A DNA stretch of 36,142 nucleotides from an uncultured Eubacteriales bacterium (lineage in GTDB: Bacteria; Bacillota; Clostridia; Oscillospirales; Oscillospiraceae): NCBI GenBank assembly GCA_900549645.1, contig URPD01000014.1:1-36142 (forward strand). The letters run 5' to 3'. The translations under genes were made by a program, and so were the position numbers. The notes beneath the pieces were generated by a model. The model ran no database searches and was not told the origin of the DNA. It saw only the letters and a list, made by a program, of their open reading frames with translations. This document shows, piece by piece, positions 16,201 through 23,243 of the stretch. Positions within the stretch are counted from its first letter, which is position 1. Each line of letters starts with the position of its first letter.

Positions 16201-16596
16201 GGCAAGACATTCGCCGTCAGTCTCCGGCATACGCCCCGCAACCAGCATCGGCACGGAGACGTTTTCCGTCACCGACATGAACCGGTACGGCTCCTCGGTT
16301 TTTCCGACCGCCGCCATCGCGTCGACACCGTACGCCCCTTCGGCATACTTCACGCCGTCAAGCTGTGCGAAGGCCGCGCGGTCACTCTCCGTCAGGCCAA
16401 GGCTCGACATGAGCTGGAAGTCGAACATGCGGTTATCGCGCATATATTCGTCCACCGTGCTCTGCATGGCGGGCTGAGAGCTTTTCAGCCCCGCGAAGAA
16501 GCCCACGCCCAGCGCCACGATCGCAAGTATCGCAAGGTAGCGCCCCAGCGAGGATCTTATTCTGCGGAGCAGCATTTTCAAACTGTACTTATCCAT
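13282..16596 (-). CDS. Large FtsX-type ABC permease with extracellular coiled coil
   Basis: A 1104-residue permease. One helix near residues 18-36 is followed by an outside domain (~45-245), and residues ~248-560 form an alanine/glutamate/glutamine-rich coiled coil with heptad character. Two FtsX blocks follow: helices around 590-790 and again around 980-1090, ending with the typical LDRVNMAESLKSVE tail. This is the architecture of the MacB/LolC-like export or mechanotransmission family rather than of import systems. It starts one base after the ATPase stop; a TTG at 16617 is possible but unlikely. Together with the ATPase and lipoprotein it should form a complex acting on cell-envelope substrates (lipoprotein, peptide or hydrolase control); which one cannot be read. 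Confidence 0.88.
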   Translation of the reverse strand: MDKYSLKMLLRRIRSSLGRYLAILAIVALGVGFFAGLKSSQPAMQSTVDEYMRDNRMFDFQLMSSLGLTESDRAAFAQLDGVKYAEGAYGVDAMAAVGKTEEPYRFMSVTENVSVPMLVAGRMPETDGECLADAGAFSEKDIGKTVQLSEDNDADTLDMFTSRSYKIVGIAKSPRYISNDRGSTSLGSGSLKGFIILPAAAFNSEVYHEILLYCNFDGSLFSSEYDTARDKLKPRIQQLLNRCGARRYETLRAETDAKLADAQLEINDGWDEYYANESSALSQINDGLAQIEAAESEIEQNRAALDDAEKQLEDGLASIPAARQEIEQNRALLDEKQQEIDAGRAELAPAEAQIAQQEAELASARRKLEASKELTLAPYKAVVNRLQSEISTTQAAIDALDRSQFGWELTLSVLQSRLERLQSELTQAQQNLDDAAAQFADQEAQLADGEAQLAAAKAEIVSAKAELDAGQQQIDSARAQLDAAEAELNDAEQQAEANREQIAAGRAELDSAAAEVAENRKTLEAARSSALDQLAAGRQKLIDAQAELDQAKADADEQLKLNLYVLTRDENSGCATFENDVTIVSAVGDAFPVFFALIAALVCTTTMTRMINEERTQIGTLKAMGYSSGAIMRKYLWYSGSAAFIGCVLGFALGVTAIPYIVWVAYEIIYSYTQLRFYFSAAMWLGCLGVAVIGIIFVTWLACGRELAGKPAELIRPKAPDGGRRILLEHIKPLWSKLSFLSKVTLRNAFRYRQRVLMMLIGIGGCTALLVTGFGIKDSIGDVLDFQYGEVMLYDVVVNYDPARIQSEELQSLLGSRTENYSLSYQEEATVRTDGGSHEARLVAMDESAMKGVIDLHYDGKALAFPKAGEAIISEGLAEQLKIKTGDTLTLELDKQNVRVTVSGICKNYLNHYVYVAPETVGSPENNAAFLQTGAEDGGESLAAYLRSQTGVSYVSVVQQERDMMADSMASLDIVVALIVGCSAALAFITLYNLTNINIMERVREIATIKVLGFYPLETASYVLRENLMLSVLGGAAGLFLGKLFHRFVMAIIQVDYMHYDVRISALSYALAFAVTVVFALAANFSMRPKLDRVNMAESLKSVE

Positions 16597-16597
16597 C

Positions 16598-17305
16598 TTA
16601 CCACTCAATATCCTCAACCGGGACTACCCGCTCGTTCTTCTCGACCGACTGCACCGTGCCGCTCTTGATATGCACGACCCGATCTGCCATCGCGCACAAC
16701 GCTTTGTTGTGCGTTATGATGACCACGGTCATGCCGCTGCTGCGGCAGGTGTCCTGAAGGAGCTTCAATATCGCCTTGCCGGTCTGGTAATCCAGCGCGC
16801 CGGTCGGCTCGTCGCAAAGCAGCAGTTTCGGGTTCTTCGCCAGCGCGCGGGCGATTGCGACGCGCTGCTGCTCGCCGCCGGAGAGCTGTGCGGGGAAATT
16901 TTTGCCGCGCTCGCCGAGGCCGACCTGCTCCAGCACCGTCGCCGGGTCAAGCGAATCCTTACTGAGCTGTGCCGCGATCTCGACGTTCTCCAGCGCCGTC
17001 AGGTTCGGTATCAGATTATAAAACTGGAACACAAAGCCGACGTCAGTGCGGCGGTATGCGGTGAGCTGCTTTTTATCAAACGCGGAAATGTCCACGCCGT
17101 CGACCGTGACGCGCCCCTCGCTGAGGCTGTCCATGCCGCCGAGGATGTTCAGCAGTGTCGTTTTGCCCGCGCCGGACTCGCCCACTATCACGCATATCTC
17201 CGCCCTGCCTATCGAAAAGCTGACATCATGCAGCGCGGTCACTGTGACCTCGCCCGCCTTGTAGTCCTTTCTTACATTTTCAAAATGAATGAAATTCTCG
17301 TCCAT
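16598..17305 (-). CDS. ABC transporter ATPase (MacB/LolD type)
   Basis: A 235-residue nucleotide-binding subunit. Walker A is GESGAGKTT near residue 38; the Q-loop region FVFQFYNLIPNLTALENV, the signature LSGGEQQR, Walker B LLLCDEPTGALD and the switch histidine in ITHN are all present, so it should be active. The motif set is that of ATPases that pair with FtsX-type permeases. The ATG at 17305 is two bases after the lipoprotein stop; upstream in-frame starts would lie inside that gene. It energises the neighbouring permease. Confidence 0.95.
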   Translation of the reverse strand: MDENFIHFENVRKDYKAGEVTVTALHDVSFSIGRAEICVIVGESGAGKTTLLNILGGMDSLSEGRVTVDGVDISAFDKKQLTAYRRTDVGFVFQFYNLIPNLTALENVEIAAQLSKDSLDPATVLEQVGLGERGKNFPAQLSGGEQQRVAIARALAKNPKLLLCDEPTGALDYQTGKAILKLLQDTCRSSGMTVVIITHNKALCAMADRVVHIKSGTVQSVEKNERVVPVEDIEW

Positions 17306-17307
17306 AC

Positions 17308-18339
17308 TTATCCCTGTCCTCCGGCCGTTCCGGCCATAAATTCCGTTTCCGCGCCATCCGCGCCGCACACGGTGAACCTGCGTATCCTGCCCCCGGCCTC
17401 GTACTCGCTCTCGACGAGGTATTCCGGATTAATGTATTCCACGCGTCTGTATCCGCTGTACCCACATTCTGCCGCGCCGCCGTTTATCGCCGCGAGCGGC
17501 AGTACATACTGTTTCGCGTCCCCGTCCGGGTAGCGGATCTGCCACTCCCCGGCGCGGATATACAGCTCCGCCGCCGACGCGAGGACGTGTCCCTCATAGC
17601 TCTTCGCCGTGCCGCTTTGAAAATCGAGCTTATATATGCCGTAGCCCGCGTCCGTCTTCTCGGTGGCGTACAGCTCGCCGCCGAGTATCACCGGCGCGTA
17701 GGCCGGGACATAGCTCAGCTGGAGCGTTTCGCCCGTTGCGGTACTGGCAAGGTACAGGCACTCGTCGCGCCCGTCCTGATACACGATGTGCCCGTCGAAC
17801 ACGTACGGGTAATAGCACGGCCCCTGAAGCAGCAGGGTTTTTCCGCTGCCGTCCGGCTGCATGTGCCAGAACTGCGCCTCGCCGTCGCAGAAATACAGTT
17901 CGCCGTCGTATATCTGCATCCAGTCACAGCTCTCGTCAACGAGAACCTGACGGTCGCTCCCATCCGGCGCAATGCTTTCTATCTCGCCGCCGCGGCGGGT
18001 ATTGACGTAATACAGTCTCCCGTCCAGCGCCAACAGGAACTCCGGCACGCAGTCATCCGCGAGAATCACGGACTCACCGTCGGGCGTGTATCTCGCAAGC
18101 ACGGGGCGGTATTCGCCGTCAAAATCGAAGGTATACAGCGCGGACTCGTAGATGAGCGCGCGGTTTTTATTCATAAACGACGCCATCGCCGCGCTCTCGG
18201 CGTCCGAAAACGCCGGGACGTAGTCCGGCTCCTCGACGACCTGCGTGGCCTCCGGTTCGTCCGGAGCATCGGAACCGGCGCACCCGCAGAGGCCGAAGGC
18301 CAACAGCGCCGCGAGCAGCAGCGGTAAAAATTTTTTCAT
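17308..18339 (-). CDS. Lipoprotein with beta-propeller-like repeats (DUF5050-like)
   Basis: A 343-residue secreted lipoprotein. A lysine start, a hydrophobic core and the lipobox LCGC (Cys20) mark it for lipid anchoring. The body contains repeated segments of the form LYYVNT..., LYFCDG..., HIVYQDG... and LYATEKTD... spaced by ~45 residues, the pattern of DUF5050-type propellers. No catalytic motif is seen. GGGAGG precedes the ATG, and a SigA-like promoter lies just upstream. As first gene of the ABC operon it is likely the extracellular sensor or substrate-binding partner of the coiled-coil permease; this is inference from position. Confidence 0.8.
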   Translation of the reverse strand: MKKFLPLLLAALLAFGLCGCAGSDAPDEPEATQVVEEPDYVPAFSDAESAAMASFMNKNRALIYESALYTFDFDGEYRPVLARYTPDGESVILADDCVPEFLLALDGRLYYVNTRRGGEIESIAPDGSDRQVLVDESCDWMQIYDGELYFCDGEAQFWHMQPDGSGKTLLLQGPCYYPYVFDGHIVYQDGRDECLYLASTATGETLQLSYVPAYAPVILGGELYATEKTDAGYGIYKLDFQSGTAKSYEGHVLASAAELYIRAGEWQIRYPDGDAKQYVLPLAAINGGAAECGYSGYRRVEYINPEYLVESEYEAGGRIRRFTVCGADGAETEFMAGTAGGQG

Positions 18340-18363
18340 AGGGCAAATCCTCCCTGCATTTTG

Positions 18364-18392
18364 ATTTTATCATAATTCCGCGGGCATGACAA
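18364..18392 (-). promoter_or_regulatory. Promoter of the lipoprotein-ABC operon
   Basis: On the minus strand TTGTCA (18387-18392) and TAAAAT (18364-18369) are 17 bp apart, placing the start ~20 bp ahead of the ATG at 18339. Confidence 0.6.
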
Positions 18393-18421
18393 TTGCGTCC
18401 ATGTGTAAAAAGTGTTAAAAT
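18393..18421 (+). promoter_or_regulatory. Promoter of the barnase-like gene
   Basis: TTGCGT (18393-18398) and TAAAAT (18416-18421) are 17 bp apart. It is back-to-back with the lipoprotein promoter; the two -35 boxes touch at 18392/18393. Confidence 0.5.
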
Positions 18422-18453
18422 CATATGAACATATTTGGAAAGCGAGGGTCACA

Positions 18454-18957
18454 ATGAGAAAAGGTCTTAGGTTTGCAAGTTTTCTGCTCGCGCTGTGTAT
18501 GCTGTGCGCGCTGCTCGGCGGCTGCATGGGCGCGAACGTTACCGCGCCGCAGCCCGCTGAAGCCACGCCGCAGGCAACTTCTGAGCCGTCCGCCGCGCCG
18601 GAACAGACGCTCGACGAAGACGGGAGCTACACGAGCAAGGACGACGTCGCACTCTATATTCACAGCTACGGGCACCTTCCGCCGAACTTCGTGACGAAGG
18701 ACGAGGCGCGCGCCGCGGGCTGGAGCGGCGGATCGCTTGAGAAATACCTGCCCGGAATGTGCATCGGCGGCGACCGCTTCGGGAACCGCGAGGGCTTGCT
18801 GCCCGACGCGCCGGGGCGCAGTTGGACGGAATGCGACGTGAACACGCTGGGCGCGTCCTCGCGCGGCGCGGAGCGCATAGTGTTCTCCAACGACGGGCTT
18901 ATCTACTACACCGGCGATCATTACGAAACTTTTGAGTTTCTTTACGGAACGCCATAA
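18454..18957 (+). CDS. Barnase-type ribonuclease, predicted lipoprotein
   Basis: A 167-residue protein. Residues 1-23 are a signal sequence ending in the lipobox LGGC (Cys24), then a Pro/Ala/Thr linker to ~52, then a barnase-fold domain. Against the known barnase sequence the catalytic set is intact: Lys82 (barnase Lys27), Glu126 in SWTECD (Glu73), Arg137 and Arg141 (Arg83, Arg87) and His156 in DHYETF (His102). The IGGDRFGNREG loop is also present. It should cleave RNA outside the cytoplasm, anchored to the membrane. No barstar-like inhibitor gene is next to it. GAGGG lies upstream of the ATG, and the longer frame from 18412 has no ribosome site. It stands between an ABC operon and spo0A, with its own promoter. 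Confidence 0.9.
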   Translation: MRKGLRFASFLLALCMLCALLGGCMGANVTAPQPAEATPQATSEPSAAPEQTLDEDGSYTSKDDVALYIHSYGHLPPNFVTKDEARAAGWSGGSLEKYLPGMCIGGDRFGNREGLLPDAPGRSWTECDVNTLGASSRGAERIVFSNDGLIYYTGDHYETFEFLYGTP

Positions 18958-18971
18958 AATTTTTTAAAAAT

Positions 18972-19085
18972 TTCGACAAAGTTCGACATATAGATGAAAT
19001 TTATTGTAAATCTTTATGTCGAAGAATATTGAAATTAGTGGAAATCATATATATTATGTCAACAATAAATCTTCGTCATTCGACA
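18972..19085 (+). promoter_or_regulatory. Cluster of Spo0A (0A) boxes and promoter of spo0A
   Basis: Four exact copies of the 0A core (TGTCGAA or its complement TTCGACA) lie at 18972-18978, 18982-18988, 19017-19023 and 19079-19085. Between the last two is a SigA-like promoter, TTGAAA (19029-19034) and TATTAT (19052-19057) with a 17-bp spacer. Two boxes are upstream, one abuts the -35 and one is ~15 bp past the expected start, suggesting both positive and negative autoregulation. Confidence 0.75.
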
Positions 19086-19201
19086 AGATTCTGTTGTTCT
19101 AAAAGTGTCAACTATGGTACGTTATTTGGGACGAAGCGGCAAAACATTGTTTAAAAGTACAGCAATATCCTAGACTTTGCAATATGGGAGGAGAATAAAT
19201 T

Positions 19202-19996
19202 ATGGAAACCAAAATTCGCGTACTTGTTGCCGATGCGAACCACGACTTTTGTACACTTATCAAGAACCTGATCTCCGCAGAGAGCGATATGGAGGTCGTC
19301 GGAGTCACTGACGACGGCCTCGAAACTCTTGCTCTGGTCGCCGAGCTTACGCCGGACGTGCTCATCATGGATCTGGCGCTGACCAAGCTCGACGGGCTTG
19401 AAGTCCTGCGCCGCATCCCGGAGAGCGGCGCGCATCCGCACGTAATAGTTCTGTCGGGTTTTCTCAACAACAACGTAGTGTCCGCCTGTTCCTCGCTGGG
19501 CGCTGATTATTTCATGCCCAAACCATGCGACCCGCCGGCACTTCTCGGCAGAGTGCGGCAGCTTTCCGGCCACGGTGCAATCGCGTCCAACGCCGGTTAC
19601 GACTGCAAGCTCGTTCCTCAGCCGACCAAGCAGGATGTGAACCTTGAAGCCGTCGTCACCGATATCATCCACGAGATCGGCGTTCCGGCGCACATAAAGG
19701 GCTATCACTATCTGCGCGAGGCCATTATACTGACGATAAACAACATGGAAATGATAAACGCCGTGACCAAGGTTTTATACCCTGAGGTTGCGAAGCGTTT
19801 CAACACGACGCCGTCGCGCGTGGAGCGAGCCATACGCCACGCGATAGAGGTCGCATGGGATCGCGGCGATGTTGAAGTACTCCAGAAGTTCTTCGGTTAT
19901 ACCGTAAGCGGTATAAAGGGGAAGCCGACGAACTCCGAGTTTATCGCCATGATAGCAGATTGTCTGAGCCTGAGAAGGAAGCAGAACAATCCCTGA
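19202..19996 (+). CDS. spo0A: Sporulation master regulator Spo0A
   Basis: A 264-residue Spo0A. Residues 1-~120 are the receiver domain with phospho-acceptor Asp57 (VLIMDLAL) and the conserved lysine in MPKP. Residues ~150-264 are the Spo0A DNA-binding domain, with the diagnostic HEIGVPAHIKGYHYLREAI and TTPSRVERAIRHAIE segments. Phosphorylated Spo0A turns on sporulation genes through 0A boxes, such as those upstream. Two receiver details are odd: the acidic pair near the N-terminus reads Asp-Ala rather than Asp-Asp, and the loop after Asp57 lacks the usual Met-Pro. GGAGGAG lies eight bases before the ATG. spoIVB, its usual upstream neighbour, is not here. Confidence 0.96.
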   Translation: METKIRVLVADANHDFCTLIKNLISAESDMEVVGVTDDGLETLALVAELTPDVLIMDLALTKLDGLEVLRRIPESGAHPHVIVLSGFLNNNVVSACSSLGADYFMPKPCDPPALLGRVRQLSGHGAIASNAGYDCKLVPQPTKQDVNLEAVVTDIIHEIGVPAHIKGYHYLREAIILTINNMEMINAVTKVLYPEVAKRFNTTPSRVERAIRHAIEVAWDRGDVEVLQKFFGYTVSGIKGKPTNSEFIAMIADCLSLRRKQNNP

Positions 19997-20435
19997 TCTT
20001 GCCATATGTGCTGACACATATTATGCCTTGTTGAATGACGCTGAAGCTGAAAATCCCTCGATTCTTCCGAATCGAGGGATTTTCATTATACGCGGGCAGC
20101 GGCTTTTGCTGCTCTTCCGCACGGCGCTTCACACAGCGCTGTATCACGCCCGCGATATATTCTGCGGGTTTGGCGCAGTCGTTTTTGAGCCATTCCGAAA
20201 TGACAGCCATCAGGCCGTGCAGATAGAACGCCATAAGGTACGGTTTCTCACGCTCCGGTACGCCGTAGCGGTCGAGTACCGGCGTGATGACATAGCGGGA
20301 AAGTCCCTTATAGCTGTCCTCCAGCCGCAGTGCGGCCGCGTTTTCGATCCCCGTGCGGAACAGGCGCTGGTTCTCCTTGACGTAGCTGAGATACGGCACC
20401 AGATATTCCGGCGTAATGAGATAAAGCTCGTCCAT
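19941..20435 (-). pseudogene. C-terminal fragment of a TetR-family regulator
   Basis: The frame gives ~110 residues that resemble the ligand-binding C-terminal domain of gut-Firmicute TetR regulators: a run on residues carried near the start (LVPYLSYVKENQRLFRTGIEN) and the late YLMAFYLHGLMAVISEWL helix. The DNA-binding N-terminal domain is missing. An in-frame TGA stands immediately before the ATG, and no Shine-Dalgarno is present. At the other end the frame reads straight through the spo0A terminator hairpin into antisense spo0A, so its original stop has gone as well. It is best seen as a decayed remnant. The 200 bp beyond it (20436-20640) hold no recognisable head. Confidence 0.6.
20004..20083 (+). 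terminator. Hairpin and terminator after spo0A
   Basis: A small dyad ATATGTG-CTGA-CACATAT (about 20004-20021) is followed by a perfect 15-bp stem with TTCC loop (20050-20064 with 20069-20083) whose arms start with A4 and end with T4. This second hairpin can terminate spo0A and also transcripts arriving from the right. Confidence 0.8.
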
Positions 20436-20644
20436 TCAGCCTGGCGAAGCGCAAATGTGGCATGGGGCGGGTCACTACAAAACTGCGGGAGACTGCAGCC
20501 CATGTGATCGCCATGTCCGTTCTGGTGCTGAATCTCCGTAAGATTCCGTGCGCCCTTTTGAGAATGCTCACATATCTTCTGGAGATTCTGGCTCCGAAGA
20601 AAAATTGGGCACTTGTTCAGTAGACATTACTATATTTATCTAAC

Positions 20645-20714
20645 TTTTTATGGGGTCACTTCAGCTTGCTTTGACCCCATAAAAAGACCTCGTTTCGTTT
20701 GAAACGAGGTCTTT
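20645..20714 (-). terminator. Two tandem hairpins ending the envelope operon
   Basis: The gene-proximal hairpin is a perfect 14-bp stem with GTTT loop (20683-20696 with 20701-20714), and it is followed by another perfect 14-bp stem with a 13-base loop (20645-20658 with 20672-20685), giving a T5 run on the minus strand. They lie just after the stop of the surface-protein gene and overlap by three bases. Confidence 0.85.
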
Positions 20715-20748
20715 CAAGTTTATTATACCAATTGTCTGAGGCGTTTGA

Positions 20749-23172
20749 TCAGCTGTCGGAGCGTCTTCTTCTGATTACCTCAAGCCAGAGCACCGCGGCG
20801 GCGCCGGAGGTGACGAGCAGTGCGCAGAGAAGCAGCATATTGCTGTCATCGCCGGTCTTGGGTGCGGCGGCAGGGCTGTAGGTATAGGTATTGGTAAAGC
20901 TCATCCTTCCGGCCGCGCTCATGTCCTCCCAGACATAGTGATTACCGTCCTCGGTTTTCTCCGCCTTGGTGGGATAGATATAGAGCTTAGTCACGTCATT
21001 TTCGACATCGTACTCGGGGATGACCGCCCAGACCGCGTCAGAATAGCTCCAGAACGAGGCCGAGCCCTTGACCTCACGGACGAGGAAGCCCTCGCAGATA
21101 AACTCTCTTACCTGCGAACGGGGACCGGTGATGACCATGGTTCCGTTATAATCGCCCTTGCCGTTGGTGCTGACGGAGGCGGTGTAGCTGACATCTTTAT
21201 AGTTGTCGGCGTTGCCGTTGCCTACATCGAATATCTCAAGCTTAAAGGTCTGCTTGTTGGGGGCGTTGGTGCCGCCCTGCTTGACGGTCTTGGTGAAAGG
21301 TATCTCGACCTTTATCACCGGATCGTCAAAGGTGTAGACGTTTTCAAAGCTCATCTTGTCTACGGGATTTTCGCGGTTCCAGACATAGTAGCTGCCGTTA
21401 TCGGAGCTCATGATGGAGGCGGAGTAGATCTGGAGCTTGAGCTGATCGCCGCTATCCATGTAGGGGTGGGCATACCACAGCGCGTCGGAATAGGTCCAGC
21501 GGTCGTTATAGCCCTTGACCTCACGGATATAGAAGCCGCCGTCAATAAAGCCCTCGACCTGAGACTCGGGTCCGGTGATAACGAGCTTACTGCTGAAATC
21601 GCCCACGCCATTGGTCGTAACCGCGGCGGAGTAGCTCACCTTCATATACTGCGCCGGGACGCTTTCGCCGTTACGGATTATCTCAAGACGGAAGCTCTCC
21701 TCACCGGGAGCAACGCCTCCGCCCTGCTTGACGGTCTTGACGAAGGGCAGCTCAAGGCTTATGGTCTTTTCCGTAAGCTGCGGGAGCTTGAACACGGCGT
21801 AGCCGAGTGTCATGGTGTCGCCCTTGTCGAAGATCAGCTCATCGGGCTTGCCGTAGCCCTCAATAGAAATGCTTTCCTTATCGAGCTTGTTGCCGTCAAA
21901 GCCGTACTCCGGGGTAAATCTCACGACCAGATAATAATCGGTGTCAGGCTGGAAGAGCTCGCCGTACCATACCGGAGGCGTACCCTTTACGAGATTATCT
22001 ATCTGCTCACGGTCCTTGCAGATAAACACCTCGGTCATAGCGCCGTCATTGGCGGCGTCCGGGTTAAGCTGCACGTTTTCTATGGGCTCAAAGAGTCCCA
22101 CGCCGCCTATGCCGAAGCTCTGAGGCGATATGGCTCTGTCAAGCACCTCATAGCTCACAGAGAATTCGTCGCTTTCCACATAGTCCTTATCGCCGCTGCC
22201 GTAGTAGGCGCGGAGCTTTTCAAGACCGGGACCGGCGCTGTACATGGCGCTGGTCGCCGTGGGATCTGCAAGCACGCCGTAGGCCACGCCGTCACGCAGC
22301 TTCTCGACCTTGAGCGGGGTGAAGTTTGTATTCCAGCTCACCTCTTTTTCGGTTCTGAAGGGCGTGATGCCGCCAACGGGCTGCACGGTGAAGGCCTTGG
22401 CCTCCTCCAGAGGCTCAAATTCATAGCTCAGCATGCCCATCTCTCCGTCAGAGATAACAGTCAGCTCAGCGGCCAGACCGTTTATGGTAAACGTGTCGTC
22501 CTGATAAATCTTATAAAGCTCCTGCGGAGTGATAAATACTCTGTATTCGTAGACCTCTCCTGCCACAAAGGTGCTCCCGGCGTTGTAGGAGCCCTCGGGC
22601 CTGATTATCGCCCAGCTTGTGGGGGTCGTTTCGCGAAGCACTGCTCCGGTCGCAGTGAAGGAGAGCGCCTCCGCCTTTATCTCCGCGCCGAGCACGGGCG
22701 GAGCCACGGTCACGGCGACATCCTTCACGGGGAGGTAGTCAAAGGGCTTAAAGTGGAATGTCACATACCGTTCATTCTCCGGATGACCGGCAATCTGGAA
22801 CAACTCCGTCTTCTCAATGTCGGCGCCCGTTGCCTTGACATTTTCCTTTGTAAGCGTTGTGATGTCAAAGCCGTCGCGCGCCTTCAGCCTGATGACTACG
22901 CTGTAGGTCATCTCGGGCACAAAAATCTCGTTCGGGTCAACGATCTCAAGGGAGTTCATCCTCTTGAGCACCTTCACAGACTCAATATCGATGCCTACAT
23001 CGCCCGGGTCCTTTGTTAACTTGAGCTCCAGCGCCTTGGCTCCCAGAGTGTATCCGCTCAGAGTGAACTTCAAAGAGGTAATCGGAGTAGTTCCCTCTGC
23101 GGATGCAGCGCCGGACAGCAGTCCGACCATCATGACAAGGCAAAGCAGGATGCTCAGTAATCGCTTCTTCAT
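20749..23172 (-). CDS. Large repeat-containing surface protein with PKTGD sorting signal
   Basis: An 807-residue secreted protein. It has a signal peptide (residues 1-~25, ending ASA), an N-terminal half with at least two related Ig-like modules (each with a GFD...L.KE....G segment), then two tandem ~145-residue repeats at ~472-615 and ~620-765. These start with PF(V/T)KTVKQGG and contain ITGP.SQV, G(F)..REVKG and YVW motifs, which recall pilin-type domains. The end is PKTGD (~771-775), a hydrophobic helix and RRRR, i.e. a variant of the LPXTG sortase signal. GGAGGG precedes the ATG at 23172; the frame upstream to 23205 lacks one. It is the last gene of the envelope operon. Function, probably adhesion or a stress-induced cell-wall layer, is inference. 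Confidence 0.8.
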   Translation of the reverse strand: MKKRLLSILLCLVMMVGLLSGAASAEGTTPITSLKFTLSGYTLGAKALELKLTKDPGDVGIDIESVKVLKRMNSLEIVDPNEIFVPEMTYSVVIRLKARDGFDITTLTKENVKATGADIEKTELFQIAGHPENERYVTFHFKPFDYLPVKDVAVTVAPPVLGAEIKAEALSFTATGAVLRETTPTSWAIIRPEGSYNAGSTFVAGEVYEYRVFITPQELYKIYQDDTFTINGLAAELTVISDGEMGMLSYEFEPLEEAKAFTVQPVGGITPFRTEKEVSWNTNFTPLKVEKLRDGVAYGVLADPTATSAMYSAGPGLEKLRAYYGSGDKDYVESDEFSVSYEVLDRAISPQSFGIGGVGLFEPIENVQLNPDAANDGAMTEVFICKDREQIDNLVKGTPPVWYGELFQPDTDYYLVVRFTPEYGFDGNKLDKESISIEGYGKPDELIFDKGDTMTLGYAVFKLPQLTEKTISLELPFVKTVKQGGGVAPGEESFRLEIIRNGESVPAQYMKVSYSAAVTTNGVGDFSSKLVITGPESQVEGFIDGGFYIREVKGYNDRWTYSDALWYAHPYMDSGDQLKLQIYSASIMSSDNGSYYVWNRENPVDKMSFENVYTFDDPVIKVEIPFTKTVKQGGTNAPNKQTFKLEIFDVGNGNADNYKDVSYTASVSTNGKGDYNGTMVITGPRSQVREFICEGFLVREVKGSASFWSYSDAVWAVIPEYDVENDVTKLYIYPTKAEKTEDGNHYVWEDMSAAGRMSFTNTYTYSPAAAPKTGDDSNMLLLCALLVTSGAAAVLWLEVIRRRRSDS

Positions 23173-23243
23173 GTTATTCCCTCCGTTTTTTAGATTTGTC
23201 CGCATATGTTTTCCGGCTGCGGATCTGCCGGAAGCGCATGGGG

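Noticed and set aside
20004..20021. Dyad ATATGTG-CTGA-CACATAT as an operator
   Set aside because: It lies after the spo0A stop and ahead of the terminator, with no promoter nearby, so it is more likely part of the 3' RNA structure.
20308..20571. An 87-codon minus-strand frame upstream of the TetR fragment
   Set aside because: Basic, low-information sequence with no helix-turn-helix and no ribosome site; it overlaps the fragment in another frame and is not its missing head.
20938..23019. A 693-codon open frame on the plus strand opposite the surface-protein gene
   Set aside because: No signal, domain or ribosome site; the opposite strand has a signal peptide, repeats, sorting motif and a good ribosome site.
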